DNA from: Oscillospiraceae bacterium
GTDB taxonomy: Bacteria > Bacillota > Clostridia > Oscillospirales > Ruminococcaceae
Assembly (NCBI GenBank): GCA_017991935.1
Contig: JAGOPP010000001.1
Coordinates: 185,992-249,991, forward strand
Length of the DNA: 64,000 nt
Reading direction: 5' to 3'
Positions within the stretch are counted from its first letter, which is position 1; every line of letters begins with the position of its first letter. Shown here in pieces: positions 33,393-41,730 of this stretch. A program made the position numbers and the translations under genes. The notes beneath the pieces were generated by a model, which saw only the letters and a list, made by a program, of their open reading frames with translations, was not told the origin of the DNA and made no database searches.

Positions 33393-34574
33393 ATGAAACC
33401 GATAACCATTGATCTGCGGAGTTTTATCCCCGTCGCGGCGGCAAAGGAACGGCTCTTTGCGCGAAAAGGAAAACGCGGCCCGATCGACGCAACCTTTCTG
33501 ATTTTGGTTTTGATTTTGCTGACGTTCGGCCTCGTGATGCTCTTTTCGGCGAGCTACGCCTATGCCTATTATAATGACGGCGACAGTTTCTATTATATCA
33601 AGCGTCAGCTTTTCTTCGCGATTTTCGGCGTCGTGACGATGCTGTTTATCGGCACCCGCATCAATTTTAAAATCCTGCAAAAATACTCCCTGCTGCTGTT
33701 CGCCGTCACGATCTTCCTGTTGGTGGCGGTGCTGTTTGTCCGGGACCAGTCCGGATTCTCCCGGTGGCTCTATATCGGCAGTTACAGCTTCCAGCCCTCC
33801 GAGATCGCGAAATTCGCGATCGTCGTCCTATTCGCGCACTTCGCCGCGCAAAACGCCGACCGGATGAAGACCTTCCAGTACGGCGTCCTGCCGTTCGGCG
33901 TCTGCCTCGGGCTCGTCGCGGTGCTGATGATTCTGGAGCCGCACGTCTCCGGCACAATCCTAATCGGCATGCTCGGCATCATGATGATGTGGTTCGGCGG
34001 CACCAACTGGCGGTGGTTCGCGCTGATCGCCGGCGTGGGCGTCACGGCGGTCGCGGTCGTCATCTTCACGCCGAACCTGCTGGAATACGCCCAGACCCGC
34101 GTCGAGATGTGGCAGGACCCCTACCTCGATTATTCCGGCAGCGGCTACCAGACCATCCAGTCCCTGATCGCCATCGGCTCGGGCGGGCTGTGGGGGACGG
34201 GGCTCGGCAACTCCAAGCAGAAGTACTTATATATCCCCGAGCCGCAGAACGACTTCATCTTTGCCGTCGTCTGCGAGGAGCTCGGCTTCATCGGCGCCGC
34301 CATCATCGTGATCCTGTTCGCGCTGCTGGTCTGGCGCGGGTTCATTATCGCCGTGCGCTCCACGGATCGCTTCGGTTCCCTTTTGGCGGCGGGCTGCACC
34401 TTCCACGTCGGCATTCAGGCGGCGCTCAACATCGCCGTCGTCACCAACACCATCCCGAATACCGGGATTTCGCTGCCGTTTTTCTCCTCCGGCGGCACGG
34501 CGCTGCTGATGCTGCTTGGCGAGATGGGCGTGATCCTGTCCGTCTCGCGCACCTCCACGCTCGAAAAGCGGTGA
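33393..34574 (+). CDS. ftsW: FtsW/SpoVE SEDS-family glycosyltransferase
   Basis: SEDS proteins polymerise lipid II during division or spore cortex formation. The 393-aa polytopic product has GPIDATFLILVLILLTFGLVMLFSAS, GFSRWLYIGSYSFQPSEIAKF, the large extracellular loop with YQTIQSLIAIGSGGLWGTGLGNSKQK, and TNTIPNTGISLPFFSSGGTAL. It partners with the class B PBP upstream. Whether it is FtsW or SpoVE cannot be settled here. It follows mraY directly; murD, which often lies between them, is missing. Confidence 0.93.
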   Translation: MKPITIDLRSFIPVAAAKERLFARKGKRGPIDATFLILVLILLTFGLVMLFSASYAYAYYNDGDSFYYIKRQLFFAIFGVVTMLFIGTRINFKILQKYSLLLFAVTIFLLVAVLFVRDQSGFSRWLYIGSYSFQPSEIAKFAIVVLFAHFAAQNADRMKTFQYGVLPFGVCLGLVAVLMILEPHVSGTILIGMLGIMMMWFGGTNWRWFALIAGVGVTAVAVVIFTPNLLEYAQTRVEMWQDPYLDYSGSGYQTIQSLIAIGSGGLWGTGLGNSKQKYLYIPEPQNDFIFAVVCEELGFIGAAIIVILFALLVWRGFIIAVRSTDRFGSLLAAGCTFHVGIQAALNIAVVTNTIPNTGISLPFFSSGGTALLMLLGEMGVILSVSRTSTLEKR

Positions 34575-34794
34575 GGCAAACATCCGCCTAAAAAACCGGC
34601 CTTTCGCCCTCCCGGGGAAAACGTCTCCGGAAAAAACGGCGGAGTGCCGGTAAAAATAGATAGGCCCCGCCGCAAGACGGGGGAGCGTTCTCGGGAAAAG
34701 CGCGCGGCCGGCCAAAGAGAGCCGCGAAGTTTCCCCTTTCGCGAAAAGACGATCCGGGCGGCCCATCGCCGTCGTTTTGGAAAAGGAGGATGCC

Positions 34795-35919
34795 ATGAAG
34801 ATCCTTTTTGCCTGCGGGGGCACCGCCGGACACATCAATCCGGCCATCGCCGTCGCGAACCGGTTCAAAAAACTCTATCCGGACGCGGAGATCCTGTTTG
34901 CCGGCAACCCGAGCGGCATGGAGGCTGGCATCGTGCAGAAGGCCGGCTACCGGTTCGCGCCGATCAAGGTCCTCGGCATCCAGCGGAGAATCAACCTCCG
35001 GAACATCAGAAATAATTTTAAGGCCCTCTGGTACCTCGCCGGCAGCTCGGCCCGTGCGAAGCAGATCTTGGAGGGATTCCGGCCGGATCTCGTGATGGGC
35101 ATGGGTGGGTATGTCAGCGGCCCGGTGCTGCGCAAGGCGGCGCTGATGGGCTATAAGACCATCGCCATGGAGAGCAACGCCCTGCCCGGCGTGACGACCA
35201 AACTGCTCGCAAAATACGTCGATAAGGTCCTCTTGAGCGTGGAGGAGAGCAAAAGCCACTTGCCGGAGGGCGGGCGGTATGTCGTCACCGGGAATCCGGT
35301 CCGGGAGGAGGTCTTCACGGCGGACCGGAAGGCCGCCCGCGCGTATTACGGCGTCGGGGACCGGGTCTGTATCCTATCTTTCGGCGGAAGCCTCGGCGCC
35401 ATGCGGCTCAACGAGGCGATCTCGGAGCTGATCGCGTGGCACCTCCGGGAGCGCGATTTCGTCCACATCCATGGCTCGGGCAAGTATTACGGCCCGGATT
35501 ACTATAAGGAGCTGCTGCGCGGAAAAGGGATCGAGCCCGATGAGCATCCCAATCTCATCATCCGCGAGTATATCGACGATATGCCGCGGTGCCTCGCCGC
35601 GGCGGATCTCGTCATCTCCCGCTGCGGGGCGATGACGCTGGCGGAACTCGAGGCCGCCGGGCGGGCCTCGATCCTGATCCCGTCGCCCAACGTCGCGGAG
35701 AACCATCAGTATCACAACGCGATGGTGCTGCAAGATCACGGCGCCGCCGTCGTCATCGAGGAGAAGGATTTGACCGGCGGCCGGCTGATCGAAGCCGTCC
35801 GGATGCTCGCCGACGACCCGGTAAGGCTTGCCGAGCTCGGCCGCAGCGCCGCGAAGCTTGCCGCCGCCGACGCGAACGACCGCATCATCCGGGAGATGAT
35901 GAGCACCATTCATTCTTAA
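34795..35919 (+). CDS. murG: MurG, lipid II synthase
   Basis: MurG transfers GlcNAc to lipid I to make lipid II. The 374-aa product has the glycine-rich start (ILFACGGTAGHINPAIAVANRF), YVSGPVLRKAALMGYKTIAMESNALPG, a GGSLGAMRLNEAI segment, and SRCGAMTLAELEAAGRASILIPSPNVAENHQYHNA for UDP-GlcNAc binding. ATG 34795 follows AAAAGGAGGA. A 220-bp GC-rich spacer separates it from ftsW. Confidence 0.96.
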   Translation: MKILFACGGTAGHINPAIAVANRFKKLYPDAEILFAGNPSGMEAGIVQKAGYRFAPIKVLGIQRRINLRNIRNNFKALWYLAGSSARAKQILEGFRPDLVMGMGGYVSGPVLRKAALMGYKTIAMESNALPGVTTKLLAKYVDKVLLSVEESKSHLPEGGRYVVTGNPVREEVFTADRKAARAYYGVGDRVCILSFGGSLGAMRLNEAISELIAWHLRERDFVHIHGSGKYYGPDYYKELLRGKGIEPDEHPNLIIREYIDDMPRCLAAADLVISRCGAMTLAELEAAGRASILIPSPNVAENHQYHNAMVLQDHGAAVVIEEKDLTGGRLIEAVRMLADDPVRLAELGRSAAKLAAADANDRIIREMMSTIHS

Positions 35920-35973
35920 AAACGGCTCGAGCATCAGTTTGAGCACATTATTGGAAGTACGGAGAGACGGAAG

Positions 35974-36963
35974 ATGAAATACCGCGTCATTCAAATTGAA
36001 AAAACGAATCATGCGGAAGCACCTGCCGTCGCGCCGTCCGGGGCCGCGGAGAATTCCTCCGCGACGCGGGCGGCCGGTCAAAAGCGGGCCAAGCCGAAGG
36101 CCGGAGCCTCCGCCAAACGGCCCGCCGCCCAAAAACCGCGTGCCGCCCAAGGACGGCCGGACCCCTCGCCCAAAAAGAAGCCGCTCCGGCACAGAAGCGG
36201 CGGGAGCATGAAGGCGTTTTACGTCTTTCTCGCGCTGCTGATCGGCGGGGCGGTGTCCTATTACTGCGTGACGACGCTGTTCGTCGTGCAGACGATCTCC
36301 GTCGAGGGGCTGACGCGCTACGGCGCCGAGGAGGTGATCGCCACCAGCGGGATCAAAAAGGGGGAGACGCTTTTCGGCATAGACGGGGCGGCCGTCGGGG
36401 ATAAGATCGCCTCCGTTTACAATTACATCGAGACCGCCGCGGTGAAAAAGAAATACCCCAACGAGGTCGTGCTGGCCATCGCGGAGGCCGTGCCCTTCGC
36501 CTATTTGGAGGAGGCCGACGGCTACACGCTGATCAGCGCGACGGGGAAGGTGCTCGAGCGCAACCTCGAGAGCGCGGGCGACAACCTCATCACCGTGCGC
36601 GGCGTCGGCACCGTGGCCCAGAGCGACGCGGATCTCCGGAAACTCGCGCTGCTAAAGGAGATCGCCGCCGATATGGAGGGCCTCGGCATGGCGGGCTACG
36701 GATTTCTGGATCTCAGCGACACCCTGAGCATCGCGATGATCTACGACAACCGCGTGTATGTCGAGCTCGGCAACGAGCTGGAGCTGGATTACAAACTGCA
36801 ATTCGTCGACGAGGTGGTCCGCAATCGTCTGGAAGAGACGGGCTATTTCCTGCTCGACGCCTCGGACACGGGCGAGGTCATGACGAAGGCCATGACCGTC
36901 TCCCCGAAAGACATATTGGAGAGCGCTTCCCCCCAGAGCGGAGCGGACGACGAAGAGGAATAA
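35974..36963 (+). CDS. ftsQ: FtsQ/DivIB-type cell division protein
   Basis: A 329-aa bitopic protein with a long basic Ala/Pro/Lys-rich cytoplasmic N-terminus (about 1-75), one membrane helix (AFYVFLALLIGGAVSYYCVTTLF) and a POTRA domain beginning VQTISVEGLTRYGAEEVIATSGIKKGETLFGID. FtsQ/DivIB stabilises FtsL and DivIC in the divisome. The C-terminal beta domain ends in an acidic tail. ATG 35974 has only a modest Shine-Dalgarno (CGGAGAGACGG). Confidence 0.88.
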   Translation: MKYRVIQIEKTNHAEAPAVAPSGAAENSSATRAAGQKRAKPKAGASAKRPAAQKPRAAQGRPDPSPKKKPLRHRSGGSMKAFYVFLALLIGGAVSYYCVTTLFVVQTISVEGLTRYGAEEVIATSGIKKGETLFGIDGAAVGDKIASVYNYIETAAVKKKYPNEVVLAIAEAVPFAYLEEADGYTLISATGKVLERNLESAGDNLITVRGVGTVAQSDADLRKLALLKEIAADMEGLGMAGYGFLDLSDTLSIAMIYDNRVYVELGNELELDYKLQFVDEVVRNRLEETGYFLLDASDTGEVMTKAMTVSPKDILESASPQSGADDEEE

Positions 36964-36991
36964 AAATACATAAAAACAGCAGGATTTCCTC

Positions 36992-37020
36992 TTGCAACCT
37001 CTCCTATAAAATGTTATTCT
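36992..37020 (+). promoter_or_regulatory. Putative ftsZ promoter
   Basis: TTGCAA (36992-36997) and TATTCT (37015-37020), 17-bp spacer, about 64 bp upstream of the ftsZ start. Confidence 0.55.
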
Positions 37021-37083
37021 ATTCCTATATAAGGGAACGGCGTTCCCGCGAGAGTTAAAAACCGGACGGAGGTTGTTAACAGG

Positions 37084-38172
37084 ATGCTGAATAATTTTGA
37101 TATGGACAGCGACACCGGGCGGGTCGTTTCAATAAAGGTGGTCGGGGTCGGCGGCGGCGGCGGCAATGCCATCAACCACATGGTGGACAGCGGCATCGAA
37201 AGCGTGGAGTTTGTTTCGGTCAATACGGACAAGCAGGCGCTCCAGTCCTCCAAAGCGACGCAGAAGATCACCATCGGCGAAAAGCTGACCAGAGGCCGCG
37301 GCGCGGGCGGCGATCCCTCCATCGGCCAGAGGGCGGGGGAGGAGAGCAAGGACGAGATCGCCTCGGCGCTCAAGGGCGCCCAGATGGTCTTCGTCACGGC
37401 CGGCATGGGCGGCGGCACCGGCACCGGGGCCGCGCCGATCATCGCCGAGACTGCCCGCGACTTGGGCGCGCTCACCATCGGCATCGTGACAAAGCCCTTC
37501 ACCTTCGAGGGGAAACACCGCATGGAGCAGGCCGAGAGCGGCGTCGTCGCGTTCCGCGAACACGTGGATTCCCTGATCGTCATTCCGAACGAGCGTCTCA
37601 AGGCCGTTTCGGAGAATAAAATCACCCTGCTCAACGCCTTCGCGGCGGCGGACGACGTGCTGCGCCAAGGGGTCCAGAGCATCAGCGACCTGATCAACGT
37701 CACCGGCCTCATCAACCTTGATTTCTCCGACATCTGCTCGATTATGAGGGACGCCGGCGTCGCGCACATGGGCCTCGGCCACGCCAAAGGGGAAGACAAG
37801 GCGGAGAAGGCCACCAAAGAGGCCATCTCCAGCCCGCTGCTTGAGACTTCGATCGAGGGCGCGCACCGCGTGATCGTCAACATCACCGCCTCGCCGGATA
37901 TCGGCCTCGAGGAGATCGACACCGCCACCACCATGGTGCACGATGCCGCAAGCCCCGACGTCAACCTGATTTTTGGCGTCGCGCTCAATCCGGTCATGAA
38001 CGACGAGATGTCCATCACCGTGATCGCCACCGGATTCGACGACGTGCCGGGCAGCAGAAAGGTGCCGGACTTCGTCAATTTCAACTTCGGCGAGGAGGAC
38101 ACGCCCGTGCGGGAAGAGGAGCCGGGCTTCCTTGACGACGACCTGATGCGGCTTTTCAGCGGCAACCGATAA
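37084..38172 (+). CDS. ftsZ: FtsZ, cell-division GTPase
   Basis: FtsZ forms the cytokinetic ring. The 362-aa product has VVGVGGGGGNAINHMV, the tubulin signature GGGTGTGAAP at residues 109-118, and the T7 loop region NLDFSDICSIMRDAGVAHMGLG. The disordered linker is very short, and the protein ends EPGFLDDDLMRLFSGNR, so the C-terminal docking peptide sits close to the core. ftsA is not upstream, as in many Clostridia. ATG 37084 follows GGAGG at a long spacing. Confidence 0.97.
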   Translation: MLNNFDMDSDTGRVVSIKVVGVGGGGGNAINHMVDSGIESVEFVSVNTDKQALQSSKATQKITIGEKLTRGRGAGGDPSIGQRAGEESKDEIASALKGAQMVFVTAGMGGGTGTGAAPIIAETARDLGALTIGIVTKPFTFEGKHRMEQAESGVVAFREHVDSLIVIPNERLKAVSENKITLLNAFAAADDVLRQGVQSISDLINVTGLINLDFSDICSIMRDAGVAHMGLGHAKGEDKAEKATKEAISSPLLETSIEGAHRVIVNITASPDIGLEEIDTATTMVHDAASPDVNLIFGVALNPVMNDEMSITVIATGFDDVPGSRKVPDFVNFNFGEEDTPVREEEPGFLDDDLMRLFSGNR

Positions 38173-38182
38173 AGACAACGAC

Positions 38183-38220
38183 AGATCCCTCTCCGGGCAG
38201 CCGGGGAGGGATATTTTTTT
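38183..38220 (+). terminator. Terminator after ftsZ
   Basis: ATCCCTCTCCGG pairs with CCGGGGAGGGAT around a short GCAG loop, followed by seven T. Confidence 0.9.
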
Positions 38221-38259
38221 ATGCCTGCTCATAAAATTTTTGGAAATGGAGGCGTTTTT

Positions 38260-38958
38260 ATGGGGGAGCGGTACGCGGATTTTCAAAGCATGATGGAGCG
38301 GTATAAAAAAGAGATGAAACAATATTACACCAAGCGGATGCCCGCGCCGGAGGCAGGCGCCGAAACGGCGGCGGCAGCGAATCTTATAGAGATCTCCGCG
38401 GCGGAAGGGGAGATTTTAAGCGGCGTCCCGGGGGCGGCCGCGGCGGAAGGGACACCGCCGGGCCCCTGTACGGTGGCGGTCCAGCCGCCGCAGGAGATTC
38501 AGCCGGAGCGGCCGTGCAAACCCGAAACGGCGGCGCCTGAGAAAAAAGAACCGGCCGCCGAGGCGCCCATATCCTACTTATGCAGACCGGCGGACGAGGG
38601 ATATATCATTGTGAAAGCCTATACCGGGAAAGCGGCGATCCCGGTGGAGGGCGCGGACATCGCAATCTATAAAGAGGATTACGGAAAAAAAGAGTTGATC
38701 AGCCTTCAGGAGACGGGCGAGGAGGGAAGCACGCCCCGGATCGCCGTCAAGACGGCCAAGAGGGAATCCTCCGAGCTGCCGGGCCAGATGATGCCCTATG
38801 CCATCTATTATGTCAACGCGTGGGCGCCCCATTACTATCCCGTCATCAACCGGAGAGTGGATGTGTTCGGCGGGGAAATCACGTCTATGGAAATCGAGAT
38901 GCAGCCCCTCCCCGAGGAAAAGCCCGGGACGCCGACGGAGGTGAGAACGAGTGGATGA
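38260..38958 (+). CDS. Unknown protein with a C-terminal beta-sandwich (transthyretin-like) domain
   Basis: The 232-aa product from ATG 38260 (GGAGG at 38248-38252) has an N-terminal helical segment rich in Met, Lys and Tyr (YADFQSMMERYKKEMKQYYTKRM), a Pro/Ala/Glu-rich linker (about 30-115) and a C-terminal domain beginning YIIVKAYTGKAAIPVEGADIAIYK. The repeated beta pattern with GxxIPVxGA is that of carboxypeptidase-regulatory/transthyretin-like folds used on cell surfaces or spore coats. There is no signal peptide. It overlaps the next gene by 8 bp, so the two are coupled. Function is unknown. Confidence 0.7.
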   Translation: MGERYADFQSMMERYKKEMKQYYTKRMPAPEAGAETAAAANLIEISAAEGEILSGVPGAAAAEGTPPGPCTVAVQPPQEIQPERPCKPETAAPEKKEPAAEAPISYLCRPADEGYIIVKAYTGKAAIPVEGADIAIYKEDYGKKELISLQETGEEGSTPRIAVKTAKRESSELPGQMMPYAIYYVNAWAPHYYPVINRRVDVFGGEITSMEIEMQPLPEEKPGTPTEVRTSG

Positions 38959-40120
38959 AACGTGTGTCTGTATCCCGGAGTTTATCACCGTCCACCTCGG
39001 CGCGCCGGATGAAAACGCCGCGAACATCACGGTCCCCTTTCCGGATTACATCAAGAATGTCGCGAGCTGCGGGCTCTATCCCACTTGGCCGGAAAGCTCG
39101 CTGCGCGCCAACATCTGCGCAGAGATCACGTTTGCCCTGAGCCGTCTCCGCGCGAGATGGTACCGGAATCGGGGCTACTGCTTCGACATCACCTCCACCG
39201 CGGAGCATGACCAGAAATTTGTCCGCGGCAAAGCCTGTTACGCCTGCATCGGCCGGATCGTCGACGCGGCTTTCAACGAATATATCGTGAGAGACGGCAG
39301 CCGGGAGCCCTGCGACGCCGTCTGCGGCGGCAGCGAGTGCGCCTGCGGCGGGATGTCCCAATGGGGGACGGTGACGCTGGCCAATCAGGGCTATCAGCCC
39401 CGCCAAATTTTACAGTATTATTACGGGGAGGACGTCGCCCTCGCGCGCGCGGCGGTGCCGTCGTGCGGGGAGGACTACCCGGGCTATCCGCTCGAGCAGG
39501 GGCTCGACGACCGCAATGTGGAATATCTCCAGCGCCGCCTCAACCGCATCGGCCAAAACTATCCGACCATTCCGCTCATTGATCCGGCCGACGGCCTTTT
39601 TGATAAAACGACGGAGCAGGCGGTGCGGCGGTTTCAGCAGATTTTCGGCATGACGCCGGACGGGATCGTCGGGCCGGCGACGTGGTACCGGATCTGCGGC
39701 GTCTACGCCTCCATGAAGCGCCTCTCCGATCTTTACAGGGAGGGGATCCTGCTCTCGGAGATCCCGAAACAGTGCCCCGGGCCGATCTTCCTTGGCCAAA
39801 GGGGGAGAAGCGTGATCCTGCTGCGGTTTTACATCAACATGATCGCGGCGTTTTATCAGGAAATCGGGCCCGTGGAGCCGGACGGCGGGTATGACAAGGC
39901 CGTCAAAGATCAGGTGCTCGGGCTCCAGAAGCTCGCCGGCCTCGCCCCGAACGGCGTCGTCGACGAAAAAACTTGGGATGAAATCTATTCCGTCTACGCC
40001 GGGATCATGGAGAACGTGCCGCAAAAATATTTTCAGGAGGCGAGCGGCGAAAAACCGGCCGGGCGATACCCCGGCTACGATTTAAGAGAAATGGAGGGAG
40101 TCGGAGATGAACAAATATGA
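38951..40120 (+). CDS. SpoIID-like domain protein with two peptidoglycan-binding modules
   Basis: The 389-aa product lacks a signal peptide. Residues 1-150 hold a SpoIID/LytB-like region ending CACGGMSQWGTVTLANQGYQPRQILQYYYG, which carries the MSQWG motif and terminal helix typical of SpoIID-related lytic enzymes. Two peptidoglycan-binding_1 modules follow (about 175-250, NVEYLQRRLNRIG to DGLFDKTTEQAVRRFQQIFGM; and about 275-370). A Cys cluster (CDAVCGGSECACGG) precedes the MSQWG motif. Cytoplasmic proteins of this type in spore formers are probably exported by the mother cell during sporulation or act on the spore. GTG 38951 follows GGAGGTGAG. Confidence 0.75.
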   Translation: MDETCVCIPEFITVHLGAPDENAANITVPFPDYIKNVASCGLYPTWPESSLRANICAEITFALSRLRARWYRNRGYCFDITSTAEHDQKFVRGKACYACIGRIVDAAFNEYIVRDGSREPCDAVCGGSECACGGMSQWGTVTLANQGYQPRQILQYYYGEDVALARAAVPSCGEDYPGYPLEQGLDDRNVEYLQRRLNRIGQNYPTIPLIDPADGLFDKTTEQAVRRFQQIFGMTPDGIVGPATWYRICGVYASMKRLSDLYREGILLSEIPKQCPGPIFLGQRGRSVILLRFYINMIAAFYQEIGPVEPDGGYDKAVKDQVLGLQKLAGLAPNGVVDEKTWDEIYSVYAGIMENVPQKYFQEASGEKPAGRYPGYDLREMEGVGDEQI

Positions 40121-40616
40121 CGCCAACGTGGCGGAGATCCAAAGTTACCTTCGCGCGCTGCTGCAGGAAGAAAACGATTCTTCCCCCGCGATCATCTCCG
40201 ATGGCATCTTCGGCCCGGAGACGACGAAGGCGGTGCTCAACTATCAGCGAAACAACGGTCTCGCGGTCAGCGGCACGGTGGATTACGAGACATGGGCCAG
40301 CATCATAGAGAAATACGGCATGCGGGCCTCCTGCAGCGGCCCGGCAAAGACGATCGTCGGCTTTCGCACCGACGAATTGGATCTGGCCCCGCCCGGGGGC
40401 CGGGGCAGCAGCGTCTGGTTCGCGCAGGTCATGCTGCTGAACATCGGCCGGAAATTTGAAAATTTCAGCGGCCTTATGCCCAACGGGGTCAACTCCGGCC
40501 CCACGACCGACGCGCTGATCTATATTCAGGCGCGCGCGAAGACGCTGTATAAAGACGGCACCCTTGATAAGAGCACGTGGAACGCCGTCGTCAATCTCTA
40601 TAACCTGACCTTATAA
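40107..40616 (+). CDS. Peptidoglycan-binding-domain protein
   Basis: A 169-aa protein made of two peptidoglycan-binding_1-like halves. The first is clear: VAEIQSYLRALLQEEND, then DGIFGPETTKAVLNYQRNNGLAVSGTVDYETW. The second is degenerate (SVWFAQVMLLNIG to STWNAVVNL). There is no signal peptide, membrane helix or catalytic motif. It overlaps the preceding gene by 14 bp, and the two together carry four such modules, suggesting a shared wall- or cortex-binding role. Confidence 0.78.
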   Translation: MNKYDANVAEIQSYLRALLQEENDSSPAIISDGIFGPETTKAVLNYQRNNGLAVSGTVDYETWASIIEKYGMRASCSGPAKTIVGFRTDELDLAPPGGRGSSVWFAQVMLLNIGRKFENFSGLMPNGVNSGPTTDALIYIQARAKTLYKDGTLDKSTWNAVVNLYNLTL

Positions 40617-40619
40617 AAA

Positions 40620-40654
40620 AGGACGCCCGATTTTCATCGCGGCGTCTTAAAAAG
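40620..40654. terminator. Bidirectional terminator between convergent genes
   Basis: GACGCC-CGAT-TTTC-ATCG-C-GGCGTC, flanked by A-runs on both sides that read as T-runs on the opposite strand. Confidence 0.7.
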
Positions 40655-40665
40655 GCGGGCTGGGG

Positions 40666-41628
40666 TCATTCCAAATCGGTTTTCCCGATGGCGCCGAGGA
40701 TCGAGGAGAGGATGTCTCCGGCGGGCGGCGGGCCCTCCTTGAGCAGGCTCTCCAGAAAGCCGTCCCGCACGCCGGCGTCGAAGACGGCGATCGTCTCGCA
40801 TCCGAGATAGTCCGCCGCGCCGATCAGCGTCGCCATGCCCGGGGCGAGGGTTCTCTCCCGTCCCGGCGCGAGGTCCGCGAGCAGCTCGAGGCTCTCCTCC
40901 GGCTCGGCGGCGAGGGCCCGGAGCATCCCCTCCATCTCCCGGAGCGGGATCGCGCCGCCCTCCTTCCGCAGGGCCCGGCGGTAGAGCTTCAGGGAGGCCT
41001 TCGCCGTGCCGCCCATCGCGAAAAGCGGGCCTCCGACCCGCGGATAGCCTTCTTTTTTGAGCGCCGCCGTGATCTCGTCCCGGATCACGGCGATTTCTTC
41101 GGCGGTCGGAAAATCTTTCGCGACATGCGCCTTCGCCGTCCGGCTGCTGCCCAGCGGGAAAGAGGCGCTTTTGACCGGGCCGTCTTTCCCGAACAGAAAC
41201 ACTTGGATGCTGCCGCCGCCGAGGTCGCAGCCGACGCCGGATTCCACCCCGGACGCCCGCCTCAGGGCGAGATAGTCGTACGTCGCCTCCTCGTCGCCGG
41301 AGATGCGCCGGATGGAGATCCCGGTGCGGAAGGCGACCTGCTCCACCACGTCGTCGGCGTTTTCGAGGCCGCGCAGGGAGGCGGTGGAGAAGCATTCCAC
41401 CCGGTCGCAGCGGTAATGACGGCAGACGTTCGCGTGCTCCTCGACGCCCTCGACGATGCGCTCGATGCCGTCCTGCGATAGCCGGAGCCCGACCGTATTT
41501 TCAACGACGCGGGAGTAGACGACGCCGTCGTAGAGGATATGGCGCTCGCCGTCGTCCGCCTCAAAGATGTTGAGCCGCAGCGTATTCGTCCCGAAATCGA
41601 TGATCCCGATCCTCAAATCCGATCCCAC
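40666..41628 (-). CDS. Ppx/GppA family phosphatase
   Basis: A member of the exopolyphosphatase/pppGpp phosphatase family in the actin-like ATPase fold. The 320-aa product has the phosphate loop IGIIDFGTNTLRLNIFE, STASLRGLENADDVVEQV, ISGDEEATYDYLA, the second loop GCDLGGGSIQVFLF and MGGTAKASLKL. Its length matches the short (two-domain) Ppx forms without the C-terminal HD-like domain. It uses a GTG start at 41628. It faces trxB across a 102-bp divergent region. Confidence 0.88.
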   Translation of the reverse strand: MGSDLRIGIIDFGTNTLRLNIFEADDGERHILYDGVVYSRVVENTVGLRLSQDGIERIVEGVEEHANVCRHYRCDRVECFSTASLRGLENADDVVEQVAFRTGISIRRISGDEEATYDYLALRRASGVESGVGCDLGGGSIQVFLFGKDGPVKSASFPLGSSRTAKAHVAKDFPTAEEIAVIRDEITAALKKEGYPRVGGPLFAMGGTAKASLKLYRRALRKEGGAIPLREMEGMLRALAAEPEESLELLADLAPGRERTLAPGMATLIGAADYLGCETIAVFDAGVRDGFLESLLKEGPPPAGDILSSILGAIGKTDLE

Positions 41629-41671
41629 CCTTCGTCCTTTTGAGGAATTTCATTCTATTCTACCACAAAAA

Positions 41672-41700
41672 TTGTATTGGAGCCAGTTCGGTGATATAAT
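41672..41700 (+). promoter_or_regulatory. Promoter of trxB
   Basis: TTGTAT (41672-41677) and TATAAT (41695-41700), 17-bp spacer. Confidence 0.78.
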
Positions 41701-41730
41701 AATACCATCAAACTGAAAGGAATTCTGGAT

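Noticed and set aside
31658-33409. 583-codon minus-strand frame opposite murF and mraY
   Set aside because: It is antisense to two certain genes, composed of Arg, His and Asp-rich sequence with no family pattern.
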